Source: Hydractinia symbiolongicarpus
Lineage: Eukaryota; Cnidaria; Hydrozoa; Anthoathecata; Hydractiniidae
Length of the DNA stretch: 64,000 nucleotides
Direction: 5' to 3'
Assembly: GCF_029227915.1 (NCBI RefSeq)
Contig: NC_079876.1
Location: 25,765,828 to 25,829,827, forward strand
Shown here in pieces: positions 1-13,000 of the stretch. Position 1 is the stretch's first letter. Each line of letters opens with the position of its first letter. Below the pieces are notes generated by a model that saw nothing but the letters and a program-made list of their open reading frames with translations, searched no databases and was not told where the DNA came from. The translations under genes and the position numbers were made by a program.

Positions 1-3000
1 TGTTAGAAAAATCCTTTTATCAATTTCAAAATTACGCGGCAATACCTGTCATGGTCGATGGTAAGTGTGAGCACCTTCTTTTTCTTGCTTTTTCAGTGTG
101 ACCACATATATTTATAAAACTCAAAAGAATGCGCGTCAAGGTAAGGTTATTGATCGCTATATATGGTGACGGTCTAGATAGCCTTTGACGTATAAGGGAG
201 TATTTATAAAATGGTTTGAGAAAATAGGTAGACGTTTATTTGAGAGAGGCATTTGTCCCGTGGTAGGGGGCGTTTATTTAGGTTGGGGCGTTTATTTGAG
301 TTGATAAGCTATGGTTATACTGTACCAAAATTTGTTTATATTTGGTTGTGGTTCTATGCAATGTGACTTACGAGTTGAGGACAGATGCTACAACATTTCT
401 CATGTGTAATAGTTCTTTATATTATTCTTCAGCCGTAAAAATAGCCCCTGCATGTTGTTGTTGCACTGATACAAGTTGGAACTTGATTGTCCCATTTTTG
501 TCCGGGAAAATGAATGTATGAAATGTGCATTTTAATTTTACCTACAGCTTTTTATTTTTTTAAATGATTTTTTATAAAGGAGTAAAAAAGTTGGAACTGC
601 AGAGAGATATGATAGAGATACCGAATGAAGACTCTGTGATGGGATACTATAAAATTCGACAGCAGTTGAAAAAACTAAGCAAAGAGCTGTTGCAATACAT
701 TCACCAACCTAAATACTTACTCCCCTTTTTACAACCTGGTCGATTAGTTGAAGTAAGTGGATTTACGGTCTGGTAACTAGTTTGGTGAAATGTGGATTTT
801 AATTTTTTTTGTGCTGTGTCATTTTTTTAGGTACAAAATGGAGAAGAATATTTCGGGTGGGGAACGATTATAAATTTTCAAAAAAAGGCGAATCAAAAAC
901 AGGTGAATTATTTGGTTGTTTTAGGTCATCTGTTTTGGTTACTCGTTTGGAAATACATGTACCTAGAGTTGCCAATCTTTAGCATCCGCAAAAATGAATT
1001 GCGTAAATTTTGGGAAAACTAGTCGTAAGCCCGTGGAAAAATCCACGGGTTCGCCCGTCCTTTTTATACCGCATTGCGTTCGTCTTGCTACCTGCGCAGC
1101 TAAACTACCATTTTGCATGACAGACAGACGGACGGACAGACGTATACGGGTATTATAATATAGATATAGTAATCTGCAAAAATCTCACAAGAATGCATTT
1201 TTTGGTCGTTCTTCGCAGATATAAGTTGTACAAAGATTTCTGGGGTTGTCACACCTCAAAACTCCTCAAATTTCCTTAATTTCGAAAAGGCTTCTCAAAA
1301 TTCCTCAAACCTGCAAAAATAGACATTCCAAGAACTTTATAATATCCTTAATTTTCCATTTACAAAACTATATCTCTTATAATAATACGCTAAGTGTGTC
1401 CGTCTGTCTGTGACAGGCAAAGTGGATGTGTTCATTTTCCTTTGATGTAGCCGAAATTTCCTTTCAAGTCTCCGAAAAAGTTATATCCATTTTGCTAGCA
1501 GGTTTACTTTGTTTACATCACGTGATCAAAATGGATCAACTTGATTTGCTGAAATAAATTTAACGGCTTTCTGTACAAAAATGGTGTCCCTCGACACCGA
1601 AAACAACAACAAAAAAAGAACGGTCCCTTCGTCTTGAAAAAAGTACAAAAAGTAATTCAGAGAAAGAAAAGTCCAAGAAGTGAATTAAGAAGTGGTAGCT
1701 AGAGCTAGAAGTAAAGTAGTAAAGTTATAATTAGAAAATAAAGGCTAGAGTTTGAAGTGGATTTAAAATCAATAATAGTAAGAACATTGATGTTTTTAGA
1801 CGTTTAGTTTTTATGTCACTGGAGCAAGCAGACTCGCATTTTCCAAGAAAAGCCTCAAATTCTTGAAGTTTTATATTTTAGCGCTTTTTTAAAAACAAAC
1901 CTAGCCACCATATTTGTTTATGTTTTTGTTGCATAATTAATGTATCCCCTGGTGCGTAACTAATGTGTTTGTCCTAAAATTGAAAATGCTACATAAAGCT
2001 GTTAGCTGACTAACAAACGGAAAACTTTGGTTTGTTGAACTTACTGCTCACTGTTATGTTATTATTTTTACATTACTATTGTTTCTCTTTATATGTGTTT
2101 TACTAAGCATAAATAGCTAGCTTTAGTTTTAGCTAAGTGTTCCCAGGTTAAGTATATTTAACTGGGGGTCTTAGCTGCTGTTAGCTAGCTAATGTTGGCC
2201 TCCAATGCCTGCTCCTCTCATCCCATGGCTAGCTCTAACCTATGACTTATATTGTTATTCCTTTTTTTTAATTATCTATAGCTAGCTACCTTAGTTTCCT
2301 TAAAGTCTTTTCTTTTATGAGCACGATACAAAATCTTTAAAGACTTGAACTTTTGCAGATGTATTTTATATTTCTTTTCGCATTCCCTGTAAACTTTACA
2401 AAGGGACCACGTGCAATATGACAAGTGGAATTTTTTTTTTCCAGAATTTAAAGTGTGCGTGTTTATTTTTTTTATTGTTTTTTTTCTGACATCCTGTTTA
2501 ACTTTCGTCAGCCTACATGTAAAATGGCAGGTTATTTTTACAGGGGGGTGTAGACATTTGATTGAAAATTTACATGGGTTTTTGACTTTATTTTAATTTA
2601 TGAGAGGATGGTCGTTCGGTTCAGGAAGGTTGTTCGTGTTTTTGTTTGTGTTGCAAACTGCTGTTTTTTAAAATTTTCTTTTTTTATGGGAAAAAGACCA
2701 CATGCAAATATACTGAAAGCACAAATTTTGTAGAATTAGCCTCCACTGAAGGCTGTTGTGTAAGCTAATGGCTTTTTCATAGTTCGTATTATAAACTTTT
2801 GTTGGGGAGAATTAAACTGTATGTGATGTCATTTTTGCTGGAAGAAAATTCCATGGTTTCACGTTTTTGCTAAGATTTTTATAATTGTGGTAATATATAA
2901 CTGTGTTTAGTGATGATGAAAAAACTTTTTTGTTTTTTATATTTTATGAAATGCCTGATTTTTCTGTAATTTGATGTGTTTCATAACCTTTTTGTAGAAG

Positions 3001-6000
3001 ATTTATGGACAAAAGCAATATAGAACATGCTAAATGAACTGATTTTTGTTGATTTGGATGTGCTCCTCAAAAACCGATCTGTTTTACGTTTTGTGTTTAC
3101 TTTTGTGAGGACGGACCGTATATGCACTTTGTTTTCCAAAAATAATATCTTTGTTGATTCAAATTTACTCCTTATTTATTTTTGACATTCACGTTTAAAA
3201 TGGTTGGTAAAGGTAACTACAGATCATCATACTAAGGAAAATTTTTTTGTGTTCTTAACCTGTTAATTTTTACAATTTGTGTATAGATATTTTTGGGAAA
3301 CAGGATAGTATGTAATCGAATAAATAATTTTCCAGATATAAATTTAATGTTTTTTGACACTTCTGATTGAAATATTAAAGGTTTTCAACGAAGTAAATAT
3401 TTGAGATGTCTTATTTCTGACTTTATTACTGTATTATTGTATAAGTGTTGTACTTGATTCTATACATTATTTTGATTAGTGTTTCAAGCTCTACACATAA
3501 TCTTTGTTGATTCAAGTTTATTCTTTGCTCATTGATTTTTTGACATTTATGTTTAAAATTGTTGGTAAAGGGCAGTACGGAACTAAACGAGAAAATTTTT
3601 GTGTTCTTAACTGGTTGATTTTTACATTTAGTGTAAATTTTTGTGGGAGAGGATGGTATGCAACTGAAATGACTGATTTTTCTAGATTTAAATTTGATGT
3701 TTTCCAAACTATGGCTTTTTCATATTTTTGTATAAGCGTAAGGGAAAAACAATATTTAAACTGTGTAAAAAACTTATTTTTGTTGATTTGTGCTACACTT
3801 GGAGGCCTCCTATTTGACACTTCAGAATAAAATACTGAGGGTTTTCAACATAATCACTTAAAGGATGTATATACATATTTGAGATGCGTTATTTCTGACA
3901 TTGTTATTATCCGTGTTGTGACTGTTGGTGTTGTAACTGTCGGTCTTCTTACTGTCGGTTTTGTGAGTTTAGTGTTGTGAGTGTCGATGTTTGAGTGTCG
4001 TTGTTGTAACTTTTTATCAACTAGATTTTACACCTTGCAAGCTGTTCTTTTTTATTTTGTGTAAGATTTGTGTGGAGGATTTAATGCGATTTAATATTTG
4101 ACATTTTGTGTAAGATTTTAAGAACATTTTTTTGTATATGCACTGCTGACGTCAGAAAAACAACTAAAAGAACTTATTTTTCCATTGTCCTTCTGCCTAA
4201 GTGGATTTCTCCACGGGCCTTATCGACTAGTGATTTGTTAAATAATATTTTTATTTTTAAAATGCATAGAAATTGCTAACAGGAGTACAGGAGTAAGTTG
4301 TTCTTCTTTTGTGTTATTACCTTTAAAATCTCCTTAAATTTAAAAAAATATGAAAATGTTTTCAAATTTTCAAAAAAGGTAGACAAATTCTCATCAAATG
4401 TCCTCGAATCTCCTCAAATTTGACTCTATAAATAGAGTGCCAACCTTGAATAAGTTATGCCCTAAAGCTGGCCAAAAAACTGCGATCTTCTATGGTGTTT
4501 ATGTGTTTTTCCAGAGCACCTTAAGTTCCACTCCTGATGAACCGATATACGTTGTTGAAGTTTTACTCTACTGCGCAAAAACACCAAAAAAGTTAGCCGG
4601 TGGCGAAGTTCCGGTGCCGTGTAAAGAAGATGGTAAAGGAGAGATGCAGGTAAAATGGTGTATTTCTTACATGAGTTTTATCATGCATCTGATCTGCTAC
4701 GAAGGTGTAGAAATGACGGTTGGTACGAGTATACAAGTTGCTGTCAATGCTTAACTAATTTTAAATGTTTGAATCAAGTTGTCTAGGATAAATTAAAATT
4801 TTGCCAGTATCGTACTTAACAACTTGTCCAGTGGTCAAATGTGAATTTGACAACCTTTCACTTACGTATGAATAGAGTTAGGTTTTTATATTCTGGCGTA
4901 TAAGTTTAATACGATTTTTTTGTGAATGGTGATGAATTTATGTGCAAAAAAATATATGTTGTCACGATTAGGTTGTGCCAGTACTCTCCTCCTTACTGCA
5001 ATCCATCAGCAGCATTCGATTATACTTACCAAAAGACTTGAGACCTTCGGACGCAAGACACACTGTGTATAAATCACTAAAGGTACATAACTTATGTCTA
5101 CCGTTGCTGTTGTTGTTGTTGTTGTTGTTGTTGTTGCTGCAATATGCACGCATTTACATAGAAATGTAGTAGTAAAGAACATACAATAATTGTCTGTAGC
5201 ACGTTTGCACTAATTGCATTACAAGCTTTTTTAAGTAACATAAGACTCAAATATTTCAAAAAACGAAGCAACTGTAGCTTATAAGAAGAAGTGTATTTTT
5301 CGCACACAATAATTTTCCCGCTACAGGCCTGATGTGTCATTTTTTTTCTATATTTTATTGCAAACAAGATAGAGAATAATCTTTTTTCAACCAATCTACC
5401 CGAACGTTTTTGCATGCAATGAATTTATATTTTTTTAAGAAGTTTTAGCGTTAATGCGCGAACATTAGTACATGCAGAAAAAGCTACTTGTTAAATGCTC
5501 GGTGATTACCTGAAACATTTTGCGGTATTCAGAGATTTCCAATTTAGAGGATCTCCCATCGTGAGAATGAATTTCAAAAAACTCTTCTTAATTTTTGTCA
5601 TAATCATTTATTTTTTAGATGCACTTTTCTAATCAGGATCACTTCTTTTTTACCTAGGAAGTACAGAAGAGGTTTCCTGATGGTTTACCAATGTTAGATC
5701 CAATCGAAGATATGAACATAAAAGACGACGGCTTGAAGAAAATTGTGCGTAAAATTGAAGCACTAGAAAGCCGTCTTTATTCACACGCTATGCATAAAGA
5801 TAAAGATCTTGAAACAGTTTATAACCTGTGCCATAAAAAAGCACAGATTGAGCAAGAAATAAAATCCGCGAAAAAGGAATTAAAGAAAGCGAAAACAATT
5901 TTACAAATGGACGAGTTGAAATGTCGCAAGAGAGTGCTAAGAAGGTAAATGTATTTTTAGAAAGCTCAAATACTAACGTGGTAGGCGAAGTTTGTTACAA

Positions 6001-8206
6001 TTTATGCATTGGTATATTAAACTAGAGATCAAGAGAGACAACAGTCCAATCTCTTGTATTACCTACGGCTGGCAAATTTAGATAACCCGGGGTGTAAATA
6101 TAGAACTCACCCCGCGTTAGGACATGATTTTAAATTAATAAGTTAAATGAACAAAGAAGTGCAAAACACGAATGAGGCAAAAAAAACTAGTATTGTTGTG
6201 GTTCTTTATCCTCCACCATACACCTCCGCCATACACCTCCGTCATACACCTCCATCATACACCTCCGTCATAGACAGTAACATATGTCTTGTTTTATTTG
6301 TAGGCTCGGTTATTCAACTGCTGCTGATGTTATCGAACTGAAAGGACGAGTGGCATGTGAGATTAGCAGGTTGGTTATATCACGTGTACTTATCCTTGTC
6401 GTGTACTTATCCTCGGTTTTGAAAATGTATCTATTCGAACCGCATTCTATCTCCACGGATTTGTTTTTTGATGTGTCATTGTTTGACTGATTGATTGAAT
6501 AATTTTTTCATTTATATTTCTTTAGCGCGGATGAATTGCTACTTACAGAAATGATTTTCAACGGTGTTTTCAACGACTTAACTGTGGACCAGATAGTGGC
6601 CATTTTGAGTTGTTTCGTCTTTCAAGAAAAGGTAATGACTTTGTTTATGTTCATTGTTACAGCGTGAGTTTCTGTCAGAGTATAGCTAGACACTTATTTT
6701 TATGTCATTTTCAGAACTCGTTTCAGCTTATATAATAATACAAAAAGCCCACCCAAATTTTATTCGCTTGACTTCAGTTTTTTGTACTTTCTGTTTCAGG
6801 GAGATGAAGTCCCAAAGCTTTCCGAAGAATTGGCTGGCCCTCTTCGACAAATGCAGGTAAACTTGCTGTAACAGCCAGCTCCTTTTTTTTCATACAAAGG
6901 TATGTTAATGTCAGTATGTAATCGTGAAGACTGTTTTAGATAAAATCTCCCCTGAGCTTTTATTAGATCATTTGAAGTAAACTGCTTAAAATAGGTTAAA
7001 GACATTAAGGAAACTCTCACGAATTTAAGAGCACTGTCTTTAATTATCATTAATTACAATCGCACTGTTTACACTGTATCATTAGTGATTTATCTTTCCT
7101 CGCAGTCGAAAAGATTATTTCTTGCAAAAAATTTGTAAAAACCTTTATCTGTAATTGAAGAAAAAAATCTCTTCCCTAAGGGTACTTCCTTATAATTAGA
7201 TAATTTGATTAAGTTTTGGATGGAACCCAATAACCTGTGAACAAGTAAAAAGGGCGGTTAAAAGGGCGGTAGAAACAGCGTAGATAATTTTGTCCGTGAT
7301 TGTAGCTTGTTGCACCCACACCTCTATACAGTGGATAGGCTTCTATGGAGATACTAATAACTACTTAGGGTTGAAAGGGCGGTAGAAATAGCGTAGATAA
7401 GTTTTCCAATCACCTCACCAATATTACAGCGGATAGGCTTCGATGGAGATTACTGCAACTGCTTAGGGTTGTATTTCGAGATATAGTAATTTTACAATGT
7501 ACAACGTTGTGGGTAATTGCTTCACGTTACAGCAACTCCCTAAATTCAAGCAGACAATAAGCCGGTACAATTTTCTTTTTTCTTTTTTTTAGGAGTCGGC
7601 TCGAAGGATAGCAAAGGTGTCTGAAGAAGCGAAGATGGAAATCGATGTCGACGAATATGTCGAGTCGTTTAAACCGCAGATGATGGACGTCGTCTACGCG
7701 TGGTCGACGGGATCGACATTTGCCGATATTTGCAAAATGACGGACGTGTTCGAAGGTGAGTACAAAAAGACTACACATTGTCTTAGTCGCATTTATCGCG
7801 CAAGAAAACATTTTAGGCGATAAATAGGTTAATCTGATCGGTCACGTAACTTCTTGATTTGAATAGGACGGCAGTCATAATCTTTCCGTAAAGATCAGAT
7901 TAAGCATGCTTCATATTTTCTGCGAAAACTAAGTGGTTACCTGCCATACCATAATAAATATTATTCGGTGTCTTTTTAAGATCAATCCTTGACATTCTGG
8001 TTGTTTTTTTATGACTTTATAAGTAATTCAATTCGTTTCGATTTATAGGCAGCGTGATACGATGTATGCGACGTCTTGACGAATTATTACGACAAATGTG
8101 TCAAGCAGCTAAAGCTATCGGAAATACTGAACTAGAAAACAAATTTGCAGACGGCATCACAAAGATCAAGAGAGACATTGTTTTCGCGGCAAGCTTGTAT
8201 TTGTAA
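1..8206 (+). CDS. MTREX: Exosome RNA helicase MTR4, C-terminal half (5' end outside window)
   Basis: Nuclear DExH helicase that feeds RNA to the exosome (TRAMP, NEXT and related complexes). Eleven exons joined by eye, all phases consistent: 1-60, 580-752, 831-902, 4515-4649, 4972-5082, 5658-5944, 6304-6369, 6526-6631, 6800-6856, 7593-7755, 8049-8206. They encode about 461 residues matching the human protein from the start of the arch/KOW insertion to the stop. Visible blocks are [24 protein letters not shown], the KOW core [11 protein letters not shown] and [19 protein letters not shown], and the DSHCT helical domain with [25 protein letters not shown] and [14 protein letters not shown] at the end. 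The RecA helicase domains must lie upstream of the window. The 3.6 kb intron 903-4514 is repeat-rich. The family match is near certain; exon borders are by eye. Confidence 0.97.
903..4514. other. Large MTREX intron with degenerate direct repeats
   Basis: No coding exon is seen in this 3.6 kb intron. It holds a MITE-like copy at about 1018-1165, a fragment of the same family near 4180-4240, and a set of long degenerate direct repeats from about 2390 to 3900. The clearest pair is about 3148-3423 and 3500-3900, both running from ATCTTTGTTGATTCAA to a block ending TTGAGATG(T/C)(G/C)TTATTTCTGAC. Around 3900-4010 there is a low-complexity run built on GTGTTGTGAGTGTCG-like units. Short open frames here (for example 3426-3830 on both strands) lie within the repeats and look non-coding. 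Confidence 0.6.
1018..1165. mobile_element. GGACGGG MITE-like element, inverted orientation
   Basis: Reads ACTAGTCGTAAG, then the 20-base hairpin CCCGTGGAAAAATCCACGGG, TTCGCCCGTCCTTTTTATAC, and further on GACGGACGGACAGACG and GGGTATTATAATA. This is the reverse complement of the arrangement at 59705-59840. In MTREX intron 903-4514. Confidence 0.65.
5102..5140. repeat. TTG trinucleotide microsatellite
   Basis: About a dozen TTG/GTT units in an MTREX intron just after exon 4972-5082. On the reverse strand this reads as poly-glutamine inside a spurious open frame. Confidence 0.95.
6211..6275. repeat. 13-bp minisatellite
   Basis: About four tandem copies of a 13-bp unit resembling CCATACACCTCCG in the MTREX intron before exon 6304-6369. 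The copies differ by one or two bases. Confidence 0.85.
7254..7475. repeat. Two-copy tandem duplication of about 113 bp
   Basis: Each copy starts AAAGGGCGGTAGAAA(C/T)AGCG and ends near GCTTAGGGTTG or CTACTTAGGGTTG, with GGATAGGCTTC(T/G)ATGGAGA inside. It lies in the MTREX intron between exons 6800-6856 and 7593-7755. Confidence 0.8.
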
Positions 8207-8492
8207 ATGCGCATGCGTAGAAAATCTGTTTTATATTTCACCATCTGTTTTTTGTGACGGTGATTCGTTCATGGGAATGTCAATGACGTATTTCTCTAGC
8301 CAAGCTTTACATTTGTCATACGACGTCATTTGTATATCGTCCTTGACACAAACATCGTTATTATTCGTTAACTGGAGTGATAAATTGTCGGTGGACGTAT
8401 AAATGGGAGGAAGTCTCGGCACAGCAGCGGTCTCTATAGTACGATGTATTTCCTTTGCAAGGCGTGGAGGGTTTTGTCGTAACAATAATAAA
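8207..8492 (+). other. Probable MTREX 3' UTR with AATAAA signal
   Basis: The first AATAAA after the MTREX stop is at 8487-8492, which would give a 3' UTR of roughly 300 bases. The segment is unusually open on the opposite strand, where a 150-codon frame overlaps it. Confidence 0.5.
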
Positions 8493-8683
8493 TTCGGTGG
8501 AATTAGTTTATATTTATTGTTGTACTTGACCTTGTGTGTTTGGTCATTGTTCGTAGACACGTACAATTCTCTGTTGAAATATGTCCTTGTCGCGTTGTTA
8601 TATCTTCTGCGGTGAGAGTTGGGACGTTTGGAGGTTTTCTTGTTTTCTGATATGCTTGGAAACACCAAAATACGTTTCATCAT
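8231..8683 (-). CDS. Hypothetical protein, 150 codons, unrecognised
   Basis: An uninterrupted frame opens with two adjacent ATG codons at 8683-8678 and stops 25 bp from the MTREX stop, tail to tail. The predicted protein is basic at its N-terminus (KRPNSHRRRY) and acidic near the end, with KCKAWLEKYVIDIPM close to the C-terminus. I recognise no domain. An in-frame stop lies just upstream at 8707-8705, so it is either a single-exon gene or the last exon of a spliced one with an acceptor near 8650-8665. It overlaps the likely MTREX 3' UTR completely. It could also be chance: the base composition favours open frames here and a second minus-strand frame covers 8598-8942. Confidence 0.3.
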   Translation of the reverse strand: MMKRILVFPSISENKKTSKRPNSHRRRYNNATRTYFNRELYVSTNNDQTHKVKYNNKYKLIPPNLLLLRQNPPRLAKEIHRTIETAAVPRLPPIYTSTDNLSLQLTNNNDVCVKDDIQMTSYDKCKAWLEKYVIDIPMNESPSQKTDGEI

Positions 8684-8699
8684 TATTGTTGTTGTTGTG

Positions 8700-10079
8700 T
8701 TTCTCTATCTTCGACTCGTTCGCATTAATAGCAGTTGTTACAAAAACGACAATATCAAATTGTTTGGCTGTTCTCCCATAGCAACTAGTGTTTTTATTCT
8801 GTAAATTACCACTGAGATTGCTTAGAACAAGAGAAATTAAAAAACGTTTAACACATGTAAAATGAATATAGCTCATGGGTCTCGATGTGATTAAAGGCAT
8901 TGAATGCATATTTAGCGCTTTAATGGTCTGGATTTTTTTCAAAGTTGAACCACAATCTCGCGTGCATCAATATTGGAATTAAATCCACATTAATAACATA
9001 CATTGAAAATTTAATAACATACATACAAATTTTGCAGATCTAATCAATGTTAAAATACCATTCCGCGGTTTGCTGGTTATTCAACATTGAGAAATAGCGG
9101 AAGGGGTTTTTTAAAAACACAATTTTAAGCTCAATTTGTACTAGTGCTTATCATAACAGAAAATTTGAAATTTTCGTTTAATTACCTGTCGTTGTTTAAT
9201 CTGGGAATAGAGGGTAAACCGGTATTCCCACTTATACTGACTGGAATGATATTTGAGATCCGTTTTTAAAGAGATTTTATGGGGGAAGCATGATATATAG
9301 TCACACCCTATAATACGCTAAATTGTTTATACAGTTTATATATTTTCCTCCATCAAAGAAGGACACGTGTTATTTTGGAGGTAACTAACAGTTTGACTAA
9401 ATACTTATCCCTATTATTGGAATGCTTTATATTCCTTGCCCTTCCATGACTTTTCCTAACTTTTATCTGGCCTTACGACGATAAAAAAATTTAAAAAACA
9501 GTGACTTTTTCGTCAAATACATACGAAAAATACTAGCTGACCTTTTTTTTTAAAGCGTGCGTATATTTTATTTAAGCAACCGTATTAGCAGAATTTTCAA
9601 AGAGCAACTTTTGTGTAAACAATACTAAACACAATAATAAGCCGTTATAACGCATAAGGAACCCTGGGGTGAGTACAGGGGACATGCATACCATTCTGCC
9701 ACACGGCTGAATGGTATGTAGCAGTTTATTAACCGCTACAATTACCTTCGAAAGAAATTTTAGGGGAGAAAAAAAATTTGCAAAATTGAATTTTGCGGAT
9801 GATAAAAATTATTTAAACAGGACTGCCTGACTGTTTTATAGACGCTCATATACTGTAATATGTATCGATAGTTCATGTACACTATCGTTGATTAGACGCT
9901 CAGAGAGACCAACATCTATTACCATTCGTGCATATCATTGTGGTTCGTCTATTAGACGATATTCCAGAGATAGTGTAGCTGTTGACTGCTACAGTTATAT
10001 TATCAACTATAATTATATACATTTGTACACGAATAAAAAAAATATTCTCCACTATATACAACTTGTGTTGCAGCATGTC
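8700..10079. other. Intergenic region between MTREX and DNAI3 3' ends
   Basis: AT-rich, no gene recognised. A 10-bp inverted repeat (CATACCATTC / GAATGGTATG) spans about 9687-9718. Possible minus-strand AATAAA signals for DNAI3 lie at 9730-9725 and 9571-9566. The open frame at 9888-10097 on the + strand overlaps the terminal DNAI3 exon and is judged a shadow. Confidence 0.5.
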
Positions 10080-13000
10080 TCACTCCATCTGATTTGAATA
10101 TCCCAATTCATCTAGTAGCCGCTTCTCCATTTCCAGGAAATCTAAATACTCCTAAAAAACAAGTGAGTCATTTTATGAACGTTTCGCTTTCTTATGTCTC
10201 ATCTAGAAGTTGTACAGAGAAAGACCTTATTTTTGGGATAACTAACACATACACTTTCTTGTTGTGATGTTATCATTTTCCTTGTTATGTAAAAAAAATG
10301 TTTTACGGGTCTCCTATAGCAACAACAAGTTGCGCAACATTACTTCCCGCAAATATTACCTTCTCGCAAGAATTTCTACCACTCAGGTTAAAAGTACAAA
10401 GGCATTTGTCACTTCCGCTTTTTTTTACAAGCAACACAAAATTTTTGGCTGAAGCTAAATGTTGCTTAATTTTTTTTATTTCACAAGCTCAACTGTTTCA
10501 TACTTGTTGCTTATTGACTGAAGGTCAAATTCACGTGTTTGTTTGCTCAGTTACGCTGGATTCGTCAATTGAAACAAAAATTCTGTTTTAATATGTTGTC
10601 GTTGTAAAAAAACCTACCCTAAATGCTCGATTAATCGCCCACTTTCGAACAACAGGCCACCCTTTTCTGTAATTTCCTTAAGCGCTTTAATTTTTTTATA
10701 AACGCCTGCCCGCTCGAATAAGCGCCATATTTATAAAGCCAAAAAATATTTTAGAAAATTTAGGAATTAGGAATAACAACTATTTACTTAAAAACAACCT
10801 TCTTTTTTAAATCATTTACATCTTTGCTACTATTTCATTGGCGGGGAGAAAATTTGACCATAAACATATACGCTCAAATACGTTATTTATACCTGATATA
10901 TATCTTCTCTTTTTTATTTTACGACTATTATCATTTGTTAAAAAAATGAGTTTTTTTATAAGCGCCCTTGAATAATAATATTAAAAAGGAGTTCTGTGAG
11001 TTTAATGACCTTAGGGACAATTTTTTTTCTAAGTGGATTAATATAACAAACTGTTAACATACCAACTTCGCTTTCGCCTCCCATTCCTCATCCGATTGCG
11101 CCATTATCTAAACAATAAACAACAAAAAACAATAAACACGTTATGGATTTAGTGGTAAATGCTTTCGTGTACGAAAGAACCCCACCAAAACAGAGGAAAA
11201 TGCATGACTGAAATTTCACAGAGAAACACAATACAATTACTATACATGAACAGAAAAATACTTAATTGAGCAAATATCGAAGTAAAGAGGACTTTGATAT
11301 TGATAACACATATCTACAGAGTACCAATCTCGTCCCCAAGTGTTCTTGCCTTTTTGACATCGGCAAAGAAACCCCTAGTACAGGCTGGTGAGTTCTGTAA
11401 TGCGATTGGTTTACATTCGACATAGATAATTTATTCACGCGTCATAATATATGCAAAGATTTACTATAAAAATGGCGGATTTTGTCAACCTCGTCCCCAG
11501 GGCATCTTGTATCTTTTCTGACCCTAGGACGGCGATACGAACATGTCCATGGAGGAGGCCTCGTCACGTGACCCTCCAATACACAGTATTTCTGTGTGTA
11601 ATATTTGATGAGATTTGTCTCAATGTACCAAAGTTTTATATATAACCTTGCAGAGCTAAGCGAGATCGGCATTTTACGTCACAGATAGGTGCGGCGAGTT
11701 TGTTTTGATTCCTCTCATCGCAACACACAAACTTCTCGCATATTGCCCTTGATTTTGTGTAAATGTATAAATATACAATGTTATTTAGGCTGCTGTTTAC
11801 TTGAAGAAATTCAAGAAATTAAGTTATGTGTATTTCACTGAATTGGTTGACTAGCAAGCACTGGGTTGCAAAACTTGTAGCTAGGGGAAACTTGGAAATT
11901 AGTAAATGATTTGCCCATCTGAACATTTCGTTGGTTCTCTAAAGTGCAAATATGGCTACATAATTTTTTAAATGTTCATGTCATTCTAGGTGCCTGACTG
12001 AAAGTAGCTAGGCAGAAATTTAACCTCATATTAAAATTTACATTTTTTATTCATTTTGGCTGAACTTTAGAATTCTCATTTACCGTGAGTTCATATCTGT
12101 GTCTGCATTACTGCTTTTATATGATGACAAAGATTTTGCTGTATTTAAACAATACTTAACTGAAACTGAATTCGTATATGGTGGACTCACTGCTTGCAGT
12201 TATATTGGGTGAAAAAGGCTTCAGAAAAGTATTTACTTCAGAAGTATTTTTTTTCTTTTACATTTGCGACCTTAACATTTCCAAAAAGCCACCCATTACT
12301 GATAAATTCTGCTTTTTCTTTTCTTAATGACATGTTTTTAAAACGCCTTGCAGCTTTTTTATTTTTTACTCAACAAGCTCACATTTAATTTGCACACACA
12401 GATATACAAAAACAAGGTTTTTTCTGTTTAAAACATAAATAATCCAAAAATTTTATCAAAAGCATTATGCTGGTTTGAAAATTGAAATCGACAAGTCTAC
12501 GTGTTATCTGTTTTCTCGATTTAATGTATCACTGCCTTCAAAGAGATGGTTTTTCGGCAGATTTCCATTGTTGACATTTTAAATGAAAGAAAGGTTCTTT
12601 ATAAATCTTGACTTTTAGCAATTTAGCTGGATGACAAAAAAAAAAACGCTAGCTTGCTTTGACATCAGGCAACAAACCCTGGGGACGAGGATGACTGAGT
12701 ATGTAAAAACCCATGTGCTTGCATGCAACCTAAGTTTTTACAAATCACAAACCTACCGGTCCTTCTTCAGCCTCCGTGGCATTGGAATCTTTTGTTTTAA
12801 CTACAGGTCTGTTGGTCTGTCGATTATCCACTTGCATCAATCGGTTTGCTTCTCTTTCCAGATAATGTTCAACGATGGAAAGCTAAACGTAAGAGAAAAA
12901 AACTTCAAAATCACGTGAAATTAATTTGCATAAATTTAAAATCTAAAGTCTACTCAAATTTTCTGGTTTTATTTGTTTTGACTCAAATTTAAATCGTTTC

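Noticed and set aside
5098-5415. Minus-strand frame of 105 codons ending in poly-glutamine
   Set aside because: The glutamine run is the TTG microsatellite read backwards, the rest lies in an MTREX intron, and no splice partner or domain is seen.
10069-10162. Apparent plus-strand exon reading TPSDLNIPIHLVAASPFPGN with AG and GT borders
   Set aside because: The opposite strand reads EYLDFLEMEKRLLDELGY and a stop, matching the C-terminus of DNAI3 in the right phase, so the plus-strand reading is a shadow.
10298-10591. Plus-strand frame of 97 codons, hydrophobic
   Set aside because: It lies inside a DNAI3 intron, has no recognisable motif and its composition follows the AT-rich background.
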